A DNA stretch of 58,154 nt from positions 1 through 58,154 of IMG/VR virus record IMGVR_UViG_3300001838_000086. The stretch is one strand, 5' to 3'. The translations under genes and the position numbers were made by a program. Under the pieces are notes generated by a model. It was not told the DNA's origin, ran no database searches, and saw nothing but the letters and a program-made list of their open reading frames with translations. This document shows, piece by piece, positions 46,312 through 54,473 of the stretch. The DNA is from a virus. Each line of letters starts with the position of its first letter. Position 1 is the stretch's first letter.

Positions 46312-47481
46312 TTATGCGTGGTATCTGTTATCGAATTTACCATCTGCTGTGGTATATTTTTTAGGATTTGGAAACTTTTCTTTGTCTTTCTTTGGTTTAT
46401 TTGTTGTTTCTGATGGGTCATATGTTCTAGATATTACTTCATCATGATCACTTTGATCTATCTCAGCGGGGTTATCTTCTTGTTTCCTACCAAATCTTGC
46501 ATAAAATTGTCTCATAAAGTCATCACCAGCTTCTTCACCCATCATATCTGCAGTCCCTTTCCTTTCATGTTTTGTTTCATTTATACTAGGGGCATTTCTA
46601 CTTGCACGATTGTCAGTAGTAGTAGTTACTACATGACCCTGATGAGCAGGTGTGACATTGGTTTTTGGCTTTTTTCTGTTACGAGTTAAATCTGATCTAT
46701 CACCTAACGCTTTGAGTGATTCTGCTATAGATTTTAATTCGTATGTTGTAGATTTTAATCCTTCAATTAAAGCTTTTTTTTTATCAGATTTTAACTCATG
46801 TGTGATTGCTTTTAACTTTGCAGTTATTGAGTCATCTCCACTGATGATTAGATTATTGTAATACATTTCATCATATGATTTGGTACTAACCTTTCTACCA
46901 GCACCTGCTCTTTTACCACCTCTGGTGCTCGTTCTTCTATCCATGAATTTACCAAGTGATTCTTTATCTTCCTTTCGTCTTTTGTTTTGTGCTATTCTAT
47001 CTTCCTTTTGTTTCTTTTCATGTTCTTCTTTTGGTATAGCACTAACAACACTTTTACCATCTTCACCCTCAGTTATTTTTGGTATGTGACCTTGATGATG
47101 GACTTTATTATAAACTTCTTCTGATACTTCTCTTGGTTTTGCACCAGAACCTAATACTTCAGATCCCATAAAGTATTTAGTATCTGGAGTTTTTGATGCT
47201 CTAACTTTACCTTCTTGTTCTTTTCTTAATTTGTCAGCACTTTCTTTCTTACCAGCCTCTTGAGCAGCGGTTACTTTTTTGTCATCATATTTTGGTTTAG
47301 GGTATTTTGTAGCCGCGGCATCTGCACCTAATACATCTGGGCGATCTCTGAATAAATCTTCTGGTGTACTTTCACTTGGTCTTCCAGTTTTAGATTTTAA
47401 TGTTTCAAGTAGTTTATCTGATTCTGCTTTGCTTAGGTATCTTATTCCGAACTTTGATCTCGTATCAAATTGATCGTTCAT
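46312..47481 (-). CDS. disordered late protein with GGKRAGAGRK motif
   Basis: 389 residues, very rich in Lys, Asp, Glu, Ser and Gly and mostly disordered by eye. Around residue 188 is RGGKRAGAGRKVS, the Gly/Arg motif often found at the start of terminase small subunits and DNA-binding phage proteins. The Leu/Lys segment LKAITHELKSDKKKALIEGL is helical. Its gene is linked by a 4-base overlap to two other late genes leading from the terminase. Possible DNA packaging or internal virion protein. Confidence 0.5.
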   Translation of the reverse strand: MNDQFDTRSKFGIRYLSKAESDKLLETLKSKTGRPSESTPEDLFRDRPDVLGADAAATKYPKPKYDDKKVTAAQEAGKKESADKLRKEQEGKVRASKTPDTKYFMGSEVLGSGAKPREVSEEVYNKVHHQGHIPKITEGEDGKSVVSAIPKEEHEKKQKEDRIAQNKRRKEDKESLGKFMDRRTSTRGGKRAGAGRKVSTKSYDEMYYNNLIISGDDSITAKLKAITHELKSDKKKALIEGLKSTTYELKSIAESLKALGDRSDLTRNRKKPKTNVTPAHQGHVVTTTTDNRASRNAPSINETKHERKGTADMMGEEAGDDFMRQFYARFGRKQEDNPAEIDQSDHDEVISRTYDPSETTNKPKKDKEKFPNPKKYTTADGKFDNRYHA

Positions 47482-48494
47482 TCCTCTTCCTCCTTCTTTT
47501 CACCACTTGAGTTTGTAGCATTGTATACGCCAGTTGTACCAGTTGATACTGAAGAATCCTTTTTCTTGTTATGACCTTCCATAGTAGTCTCTGGTTTTTG
47601 TTTCTCATGTTTAAATTGTTCTTTAAAATCATTGTGAGTTGCACCTTCATAATCTTCACTAGCATCAATATCCATCTGTGTAGAGACACCTGCGAATGGT
47701 CTACCACCTGCATTACCATAAGCACCTTGTTCAACACCAGATTTCTCTAAACCTTTGAATCTAGAATCAAATTTATCTCTCTCATCTTTAGTGTTGAATT
47801 GTTTTCTTGGGTTGTGAGCACTGACATATTTTGTATTTGTTGTATCTGTTGTATCTTTCTTTTCTGGTTTTTGATTTACATTATAACCATCAAAGTTTCT
47901 TACACTTCCGTAGTTTTGACCAATTTGTTTTATCTTATTTATTTCTAATAACCCTAATGCTTTATTCATCTTCTCTATAGACTTTTCTACTTCATCACAA
48001 GAGTGTGCTTTCTTTGTTGGTTTTGAGATTTCTGGTTCTTCCATAATCATCTTTGGTTTCTCTCTAGGTAGATCTTTTCTATATCCACCACCTTTCTCTA
48101 CCTGTCCTTCTACCACTGGTTCTTCCATCTTTGGTTTCTTAATCGGTAGTTCTTTTCTAAATCCAGAACCTTTAAGTGCATCTTTTAATTCTTGTGGTAA
48201 TTGTTCCCAAGTCTTTGATAGGAATCGTGGTGAATATGCTCTGACATTTACTAGAGCTTCACCTTTTTCTTCCATAGTCATTTCATTCCATGACTTGTTT
48301 TTCATAATAATATCTTTAACAAAGAATGTATCATCAATTCTTATAGTTCTAACCATGTTATCTTTAGCAACATTTATAAAAGAACCACTCATGGCTGTAA
48401 CCACGCCACTCATAGGTGTGCCATTGACATAGTAATTTATAGTATCTCCTACTTTAGTATTCTGTAGTTTGTTTAATTCGCTACCATTAATCAT
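47478..48494 (-). CDS. late protein with N-terminal beta domain and disordered tail
   Basis: 338 residues. The first 70 have a beta-barrel-like look (KVGDTINYYVNGTPMSGVVTAMSGSF); two copies of a Gly/Lys/Pro motif follow (FRKELPIKKPKMEEP and YRKDLPREKPKMIME). The remainder is low complexity, Glu/Lys/Asn-rich. Part of the terminase-linked late operon; likely virion or capsid-associated protein of unknown type. Confidence 0.5.
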   Translation of the reverse strand: MINGSELNKLQNTKVGDTINYYVNGTPMSGVVTAMSGSFINVAKDNMVRTIRIDDTFFVKDIIMKNKSWNEMTMEEKGEALVNVRAYSPRFLSKTWEQLPQELKDALKGSGFRKELPIKKPKMEEPVVEGQVEKGGGYRKDLPREKPKMIMEEPEISKPTKKAHSCDEVEKSIEKMNKALGLLEINKIKQIGQNYGSVRNFDGYNVNQKPEKKDTTDTTNTKYVSAHNPRKQFNTKDERDKFDSRFKGLEKSGVEQGAYGNAGGRPFAGVSTQMDIDASEDYEGATHNDFKEQFKHEKQKPETTMEGHNKKKDSSVSTGTTGVYNATNSSGEKKEEEE

Positions 48495-49164
48495 GTTTGT
48501 CTACCTTACCTTGTTTTGATGGTTTTCCTATATAAATTTGTTCATCATCTATTATATCGTCATTAGTATTTTGGGCAGTATTTTCATGTTGATTGGCTTT
48601 TGATGGATCACCCATACTGACTTTCTCCACATTAGCACTGTTTTTAATCTGTCTCATTTTAGCACCTTCTAATAGTTTTCTCATACTAGATGGCATTTTT
48701 GCATCAGCGATCTCAGATACAGTTTTATCCTTACTACCATAAGTAATCTTCTTATCAGAACTAGTTTTTTTACCACCCTTAACATTTCTTAAAGTATCAG
48801 AAACAGCATCTACTGCCCGTGCTAATTCATCATCTTTAACTTGTGATGATCCTATGGCATCTACATTCTTTTTACCAGATTCTACATTAAAAGCACGAGC
48901 TAGATTCTCTGGTGTCAAAGTTCCATCATGCCATACCTTTCCTTTTAATAATTTATGCCATAGTGGTAATTGTCTATTATCTAACCAAGTTTCCCATAAC
49001 GCCTTTTCTACTGGTTTCTTTGTTACTTCTTCTAATTTATCATCAGTTAAAGTCTCTAAACTCTGTTCTTTCGATTCTGCTTTCTCACTGTCTGGGTCAT
49101 TTAAATACCTATTCCATAACACTAATTTCTTAAGATTATCTTTTATCTCATCCTGTGTAGGCAT
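48487..49164 (-). CDS. late protein of the terminase operon
   Basis: 225 residues, helical N-terminus (QDEIKDNLKKLVLWNRYL), a Trp/Leu-rich middle (ALWETWLDNRQLPLWHKLLKGK), then disordered. TATA-like ATTTAAATAC (49185-49194) precedes the ATG at 49164. Function unknown; neighbours suggest packaging or virion assembly. Confidence 0.5.
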   Translation of the reverse strand: MPTQDEIKDNLKKLVLWNRYLNDPDSEKAESKEQSLETLTDDKLEEVTKKPVEKALWETWLDNRQLPLWHKLLKGKVWHDGTLTPENLARAFNVESGKKNVDAIGSSQVKDDELARAVDAVSDTLRNVKGGKKTSSDKKITYGSKDKTVSEIADAKMPSSMRKLLEGAKMRQIKNSANVEKVSMGDPSKANQHENTAQNTNDDIIDDEQIYIGKPSKQGKVDKHD

Positions 49165-49194
49165 ATATAAGGTATATAACCAATGTATTTAAAT

Positions 49195-50577
49195 TTAACC
49201 AAACAATGCCTTTTGGAGTTTCTTAGACATATCCATTACATGCCAACTATCTCCACCAGCCACAGCCTTACAGGCTAATACAAGACTATCTGGGTAATCA
49301 TCATGTTCATCAGACCTAATCTTCATGATACCCGTTTCAGTATATTCTCTTCTTAGATATGATAATTGATATATTAACTTGTTAATCTGTTTAATCTTTA
49401 TTCTATGATTCTCAAACAACATTCTCAAATCACCATACATCTTGGCTTTTTCTTGTAGTGTAAACATAACACCCCTTACTGGAGATCCTTGTGATCTTGC
49501 CAAGTCAACTAGACCACCGCCCAATCCAGTCTCATCAACAAATACTGTCTCTATCTTATACTTGTCAATAAACTCTTTTACTCTACCAGCCACTTGTACT
49601 ACATTAGATTGTGATTCATTTTCAATTTCTTCAACGGATACTACATCATTGTCATCAACTGATACTATGGTATATACTGTTTCATCTCTACCAGTTCTAG
49701 CAACATCAACACCCATGAAGTATCTAACCCTACCTTTAGGAGTATAATCCCCTATCGCTTCCATCAATATAGAGTTAGGGAATAACGCATCACCAATATC
49801 TAGGAATTCACCATCTACTTCTTGTATGTATTCTTCTCTGGTTAATCTTTTAATCTCTTCTAAGAATGATGGATCTTTTTGAATGAGTGGGTTATCAGTA
49901 GACTTGACATGAAACTGTGTCCATAAGCCATCTGGGTTGGCTGGTTTGGAATTCATACATGCTTCATAGAAATAACCAGCCTTTGAGAAAGGTGTAGATG
50001 TTAACCATACTCTAGCTTGTGTAGCCATACCAGAAGGTAGGAATGCTTTTAATATGTCAGTCTTGATGAAAGAACACTCGTCTGCAATAATAACATGTGG
50101 TGAATAACCTCTAAGTCCTATACCAGTTTCACCAGTAGCCCTAGTGATAATCTTAGATACTCCATTACCATCTAGAAATGAAATCCATAATGCAGTTTGT
50201 GTGTTACGTATAACATATCCTTTTAGAAAGTCATTATCCATTATCAGTGATCTTATCTTGTCAAACATAATCGTAGCCTGATTTTGTGTAGGTGCAGCTA
50301 TAACTATAGTGCATTCATTCTTAACAGTTTCTAATAATACAGGGGCAAAGAAGGCAAAATGTATAGCTTTGATAGCAGTTGATACTGTTTTACCTACCTG
50401 TCTTCCTGATCTATATACTATGAATCTATCTTTACAATCTAGATATTTTCTATTGTAATCAAATACCTTGTGATCTAGAAATACCTCTGCAAACTTAGTA
50501 GGTGATTGAGCACAATCAGTTACAGTCTTGACGAAATCAAGGCGTTCCTGTATTTGCTCATTCGAGGTTCGAGGCAT
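49195..50577 (-). CDS. terL: terminase large subunit
   Basis: 460 residues. ATPase: Walker A GRQVGKTVS (residues ~57-65), Walker B HVIIADECSFI (~160), coupling motif WLTSTPF (~190). Nuclease domain with acidic sites GVDVARTGRDETV (~285), VFVDETGLGG (~345) and DDYPDSLVLA (~425). It packages DNA through the portal and cuts it. Overlaps the upstream small gene by 20 bases. Confidence 0.95.
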   Translation of the reverse strand: MPRTSNEQIQERLDFVKTVTDCAQSPTKFAEVFLDHKVFDYNRKYLDCKDRFIVYRSGRQVGKTVSTAIKAIHFAFFAPVLLETVKNECTIVIAAPTQNQATIMFDKIRSLIMDNDFLKGYVIRNTQTALWISFLDGNGVSKIITRATGETGIGLRGYSPHVIIADECSFIKTDILKAFLPSGMATQARVWLTSTPFSKAGYFYEACMNSKPANPDGLWTQFHVKSTDNPLIQKDPSFLEEIKRLTREEYIQEVDGEFLDIGDALFPNSILMEAIGDYTPKGRVRYFMGVDVARTGRDETVYTIVSVDDNDVVSVEEIENESQSNVVQVAGRVKEFIDKYKIETVFVDETGLGGGLVDLARSQGSPVRGVMFTLQEKAKMYGDLRMLFENHRIKIKQINKLIYQLSYLRREYTETGIMKIRSDEHDDYPDSLVLACKAVAGGDSWHVMDMSKKLQKALFG

Positions 50578-51097
50578 CTGACACCGTTTTCTGTGCTTTT
50601 ATCTGTCTAAATATACTAGATATATCACCAGTCTTACCAAACTCTGTCTTCTCGGTAACTACTATTTTACTATTTAAATCATTGATTGCTTTTATCACAT
50701 TCAGTAGAGTATTAATTTCAGATTTAGTATTTCTATCTGGTACATTACCATCAAACTTAGCCTGAGTCAATGCCATCAATACGTTCTCCATGGATAGTTT
50801 GGCTATTAGATCTAGCATGTCTTTAACATCTTCTGGGTTTCTAGTATCAAGACTATTCAATAAACTTACAAAGTCAGTTCTGATTCCACATACTGCACCC
50901 TTTTCGTACTTTGGACATTTACCATTACCACCCTCTTCTATACTACGATAGATACATTGATCACATAATGCTGGTATGTTGGCATCTTTAAAATGCTTGG
51001 CACTATTAAAAGGTGATATTGTTTTTCTCTTGTTTTCTTCAGCAACAAAGTTACCACCTACTGATTTTATCTTGAAAATTTCTCCTTTATCATCCAT
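50558..51097 (-). CDS. probable terminase small subunit, zinc-containing
   Basis: 179 residues directly upstream of terL, overlapping it. It contains a Cys block (CDQCIYRSIEEGGNGKC, then C at +10) that could bind zinc, followed by a helical region (VKDMLDLIAKLSMENVLMAL, NTLLNVIKAINDLNSKI). Position and helical make-up fit a small subunit that recognises viral DNA, but the family is not proven. TATA-like ACTTTAAGTAC lies upstream. Confidence 0.5.
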   Translation of the reverse strand: MDDKGEIFKIKSVGGNFVAEENKRKTISPFNSAKHFKDANIPALCDQCIYRSIEEGGNGKCPKYEKGAVCGIRTDFVSLLNSLDTRNPEDVKDMLDLIAKLSMENVLMALTQAKFDGNVPDRNTKSEINTLLNVIKAINDLNSKIVVTEKTEFGKTGDISSIFRQIKAQKTVSDASNLE

Positions 51098-51117
51098 TAT
51101 ATAACAATTATTTTGTT

Positions 51118-51888
51118 CTAGTACTTAAAGTTTTCTTCGTAGATGTTGTAAGATTTACACATTGGCATAAATAATACAGCAAATGGTAGTTTTAATAGTG
51201 TGTAATACTCACTGTTAATCACATCATCGGTTTTTATCTTGATCTTTTCCATGTATTCTTTATACTTTTCGCAGTTATGTCTTACTATAGGAATCATACC
51301 TTTTCCTTTATCACCAAAGAATATAGATGATGTAGAGTTATTATTCCATACTTCCGTCTTTTTTGACATAGCCGCTGAGATCCATGCACTTGTATCTATA
51401 CTTTCAAACTTGTTTCCCCTACCAATATATTTACCTTTTGCTAATCCATGAAACTTAAGATTGGCAGGTAGTTTTCTCATTTGATCTTCGGTCTCTAGTT
51501 TACCTTTAATTTCACCGAGACATACATATGACCCAGATTGAGGTCTTAACATGGATAGATGATTAAGATAGTTACCCTGTAATACAGGTAAAGTCCAATC
51601 TATACCAGTATCTCTTTCCTTTTTATACCATTTTATAGTGTTCTCCATATCATAGAAAACATCAAACTGTGTAGCAAAATCATAGTTCTCTCTATGTTTC
51701 TTTAGTAGATCATGGTATCGTTCTGCTTCTGTACCTACTCCAGCGACCACAAATATACTATCAAACTTGTCTCTGAACTTGGTAATATTGGCATATGAAT
51801 ATCTAAATGATAGCATAACATTTCTAACCCCACATTCTGATAACGCTTCCAAATGGGCTTTGTTGTTAGCGTTAAAATAGATCTTCAT
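51118..51888 (-). CDS. TIM-barrel-like protein, possibly TGT/DpdA-type
   Basis: 256 residues. Segments fit a beta/alpha barrel: GVRNVMLSFRYSY, FVVAGVGTEAERY, WTLPVLQGNYLNHL, YVCLGEIKGK, KFHGLAKGKYIGRG, FESIDTSAWISAA. The LPVLQG...CLGEI...FHGLAKG...SIDTSAW order is reminiscent of tRNA-guanine transglycosylase-like phage proteins (DpdA) that put 7-deazaguanines in DNA; the Asp in SIDTSAW could be the nucleophile. No precursor synthesis genes are seen here, so the assignment remains a guess. Confidence 0.4.
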   Translation of the reverse strand: MKIYFNANNKAHLEALSECGVRNVMLSFRYSYANITKFRDKFDSIFVVAGVGTEAERYHDLLKKHRENYDFATQFDVFYDMENTIKWYKKERDTGIDWTLPVLQGNYLNHLSMLRPQSGSYVCLGEIKGKLETEDQMRKLPANLKFHGLAKGKYIGRGNKFESIDTSAWISAAMSKKTEVWNNNSTSSIFFGDKGKGMIPIVRHNCEKYKEYMEKIKIKTDDVINSEYYTLLKLPFAVLFMPMCKSYNIYEENFKY

Positions 51889-52004
51889 CCAGCACCAATT
51901 ATCTTATGGCATAGACAAGTACATTTAAATCCGTTTCTAGTTATGGGGCATTTAGTATGTTCGTGACTATAACATTCTGGTGATGCGTAATCTACTCGTT
52001 CCAT
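51885..52004 (-). CDS. tiny Cys/His-rich protein
   Basis: 39 residues (MERVDYASPECYSHEHTKCP, CTCLCHKII). Start and stop overlap the nuclease gene and the TIM-barrel gene (4-base ATGA) respectively, which strongly suggests it is real and translated in the operon. Probable zinc binding. Confidence 0.55.
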   Translation of the reverse strand: MERVDYASPECYSHEHTKCPITRNGFKCTCLCHKIIGAG

Positions 52005-52756
52005 TTTTCTCTATTATCACCAAAACACATTGTTGCGTATGGACAAAAACCATCACATAGATAGTTCTTCACTCTTGGTGGTAAAGTCATATTTGTTAAA
52101 GAGTCTTTAATCTCTCTAGCCTTTATTATCATATCTTCTAAAGTCTCTTCTATAGGACTTAGTTTGAATGGGAGTGCTACAGGTTTATCTCTGGACTCTT
52201 TGTCTATTGAATTTGAAATATAAATTACACATCCATAGTCTGCATCTATACCATAACATTTCTTAAGTAATACCCTATACCTATTGATTTGGTCTACATG
52301 TGACTCACTTGCTTTTGCTGTAGCCTTTTGAAAATAGCCTATACTACCTGTTGTTTTCTTATCACATATCACCCATTTACCACCCATTTCTAATAAATCA
52401 TCTATACTTCCATAGATAATATCTAGGTGTCTTGGGTCATTTGGTGGTATCTTTAAGGCTTCTTCTTTTGTTAAAGCCTTATCTCTTACATAATCATATG
52501 CTAGAAACATCTCATGGTGTTCTGGTTTTGCAATCATTGAAGCAGAGTGAACTGCTTGACCAAAATACAGTGACCTCATATCTTCGGTATTCATACCAGT
52601 TTCAGGTAATGTTTTTTTATAGATTACATTTCTCATACATGGTTTGATAATATCACTAACATGAATAACACCTAACCTCTCTGTTTTCATGGCTTCAATT
52701 TGAGCTCGTCTAAACTCAAAATAAACTGCATTACTAATATCTTCTAACTTTAACAC
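51992..52756 (-). CDS. Cas4-like (RecB-family) nuclease with Fe-S cluster motif
   Basis: 254 residues. PD-(D/E)xK core: D119/D120 in YGSIDDLLE, D132-x-K134 in VICDKKTTG, Q156/Y160 in DQINRYRVLL. Four Cys positions of Cas4/AddB type: C40 (IIKPCMRNV) with C234, C238 and C244 (LCDGFCPYATMC), which would hold a 4Fe-4S cluster. Such enzymes trim DNA ends during replication or recombination, fitting the viral RadA. There is no CRISPR array nearby. GTG start at 52756, 25 bases from a TATA box. Confidence 0.85.
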   Translation of the reverse strand: MLKLEDISNAVYFEFRRAQIEAMKTERLGVIHVSDIIKPCMRNVIYKKTLPETGMNTEDMRSLYFGQAVHSASMIAKPEHHEMFLAYDYVRDKALTKEEALKIPPNDPRHLDIIYGSIDDLLEMGGKWVICDKKTTGSIGYFQKATAKASESHVDQINRYRVLLKKCYGIDADYGCVIYISNSIDKESRDKPVALPFKLSPIEETLEDMIIKAREIKDSLTNMTLPPRVKNYLCDGFCPYATMCFGDNREKWNE

Positions 52757-52765
52757 AAAAAGTAG

Positions 52766-52780
52766 TGGGGGATACCCACA
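52766..52780. repeat. small inverted repeat GTGGG-N5-CCCAC between TATA box and nuclease start
   Basis: Perfect 5-base arms placed between the TATA box (about 52778-52790) and GTG start of the Cas4-like gene; a possible operator. Confidence 0.3.
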
Positions 52781-52791
52781 TATAAGGCTTT

Positions 52792-52986
52792 CTAATTATT
52801 TGCGAACTTTGTGCATCCACAAGTTTCATTTGGATTTGCATCAGATGGTGCTGTGCAACAGTCTCTTACATCATGTGTAACCCAAGGATGACTACATGCG
52901 TTGCATTCACCTTCACCGAATTCACCTACAAGTTCCTCTGATTTAGAATCCTTTTTTAAGAAATCGAATACTCCCAACAAATTCAC
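52792..52986 (-). CDS. small Cys-rich protein
   Basis: 64 residues with CNACSHPWVTHD, CCTAPSDAN and CGCTKF: six or seven Cys suggest two zinc ions. GTG start preceded by AGGGG as ribosome binding site. Joins the adjacent late genes. Confidence 0.5.
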   Translation of the reverse strand: MNLLGVFDFLKKDSKSEELVGEFGEGECNACSHPWVTHDVRDCCTAPSDANPNETCGCTKFANN

Positions 52987-52989
52987 CCC

Positions 52990-53343
52990 CTAATAACTTT
53001 CCTCTATGATGAAGTTGAAAGTATCACTTTGCTCTGATATTTCACCATCATCATCATAAAGCTCTACCTCGCCTTCCCATATACCAGCATTGTCTATATC
53101 GGTATCTTCAGATGTTAAAGTATATCCTATCTCACCATAAGTTCTATCTTCGTAAAAAGCATTACCGTCTATTATCAAGTCACCATTTGGTTTCCATACC
53201 TTCCATATAGCACTTGCAAACTGTGTTGTATCATTCAAGTTCTTTGTAGTGCCATCATAGTTCTTTATGTTTATATATAGTGTGGCTCTTGAACCAGATT
53301 TTATTCTGAATTCTATTGCTCTACCAGTCTGATTAACACTCAT
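52990..53343 (-). CDS. baseplate-like Ig-fold virion protein
   Basis: 117 residues: EFRIKSGSRATLYINIKNYDG, WKVWKPNGDLI, GEIGYTLTSEDT, GIWEGEVELYDDDGE, FNFIIEESY. This is the layout of the N-terminal domain of upper baseplate (BppU-like) proteins. A TATA box (CTTTAAAAATA) lies about 25 bases upstream. Probably attaches fibres to the tail. Confidence 0.6.
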   Translation of the reverse strand: MSVNQTGRAIEFRIKSGSRATLYINIKNYDGTTKNLNDTTQFASAIWKVWKPNGDLIIDGNAFYEDRTYGEIGYTLTSEDTDIDNAGIWEGEVELYDDDGEISEQSDTFNFIIEESY

Positions 53344-53379
53344 GTCTTATAAAAGTTAGTATTATTTTTAAAGATAGCG

Positions 53380-53541
53380 TTACTTAGCTTCATCAGTAGT
53401 ACCAGCCCCATATTGTAATTGTAATTCCATTCGTTTTAGTCGATTCATTTCTGCTAATTCATTGGCAATACTAGTGAGTAATTCCATTTGGATTATAGGA
53501 ATATCTGATTTTGTATAGTCTTCTAGTTTATACTTGATCAT
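53380..53541 (-). CDS. small coiled-coil protein
   Basis: 53 residues (MIKYKLEDYTKSDIPIIQME, LLTSIANELAEMNRLKRMEL), a helical protein. It overlaps the end of the glycosyltransferase gene by 14 bases and may be its partner or a virion connector. Unknown. Confidence 0.5.
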   Translation of the reverse strand: MIKYKLEDYTKSDIPIIQMELLTSIANELAEMNRLKRMELQLQYGAGTTDEAK

Positions 53542-54439
53542 TCTTATTCTTTATATACTTACATGGAGATGTTGTCTCTAGTTGAGATTCTAAGAATTCT
53601 ACATGTTCCAACTTTTTATGCTTTCTTTCATCATCTCTCAGATGTAAATGATTTATAAGAACCATTGGTTGCATCATAAATACTTTATCAGTCTTAACTT
53701 TGTGTATGGTTGGATTATAATCACATACCATGTCACAATTTTCATCATGAACGCACATACTTTTCTCAGTATAATAATGAAAATTTTTACCTAGAGGGAA
53801 TAATCTAGGTGAATGAAACTCCACATGAGAGTAATATGGATGCACTTTCATCATACCTAAACTATTCTCAGTTTCATAAAGTTCCATTAAAGATTTCTTT
53901 AACCATATCATTTTAACACCAGTAGTAAAATGGAAGAATTCATCGGCATCTTTGACTATAGCATATGATGGCACATCACCACATATTTCTTTTAATCTCT
54001 CAAGTTGGTAATTACGTTTTTCAGGTTCACTAGCCCATTTTTTATTCTCTGGATGTGTTTCATAGATTATTGTTATTCCTAAATTCTTAGTTTTTTCAAT
54101 GAATTTATCTATTATCTCTTTTGTTCTATCTGTACTACTTGCCTCACCATCAAAGTGTTCCCAAGCACCATCTAAGATATGTATAATATCCAAGTCATTT
54201 ATAAGTAAATCATTTTCCAAGCATTTTTCCAACATCTTTTCCTCATTATATATACAGTGAGCCACACATAGTTTCATCTTATCTTGTGGTATATACCATT
54301 CATCTGCAAATTTTTGCATTTCTTCTTCTAATTGTCTTTTTGAGAACTTTCTATCAGGATTACCATATATGACTTCTAAGTATACCCTTTCATTTAAATC
54401 AAAATATGGTACTTGTTTGAAACTTCCCTCTTCAGACAT
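53528..54439 (-). CDS. glycosyltransferase (GT-A, family 2-like)
   Basis: 303 residues. CVAHCIYNEEKMLEKCLEN is the typical start of a GT2 nucleotide-sugar fold; IIHILDGAWEHF and SSTDRTKEI follow, and YAIVKDADEFFH holds a DxD-like metal site. The enzyme transfers sugar to an acceptor. Its position next to the giant Ser/Thr-rich repeat protein makes that protein a likely acceptor (inference). TATA box ACTTATATTATG precedes the ATG at 54439. Confidence 0.75.
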   Translation of the reverse strand: MSEEGSFKQVPYFDLNERVYLEVIYGNPDRKFSKRQLEEEMQKFADEWYIPQDKMKLCVAHCIYNEEKMLEKCLENDLLINDLDIIHILDGAWEHFDGEASSTDRTKEIIDKFIEKTKNLGITIIYETHPENKKWASEPEKRNYQLERLKEICGDVPSYAIVKDADEFFHFTTGVKMIWLKKSLMELYETENSLGMMKVHPYYSHVEFHSPRLFPLGKNFHYYTEKSMCVHDENCDMVCDYNPTIHKVKTDKVFMMQPMVLINHLHLRDDERKHKKLEHVEFLESQLETTSPCKYIKNKNDQV

Positions 54440-54473
54440 GACTTTTATTCATGTAATCATAATATAAGTCTTT

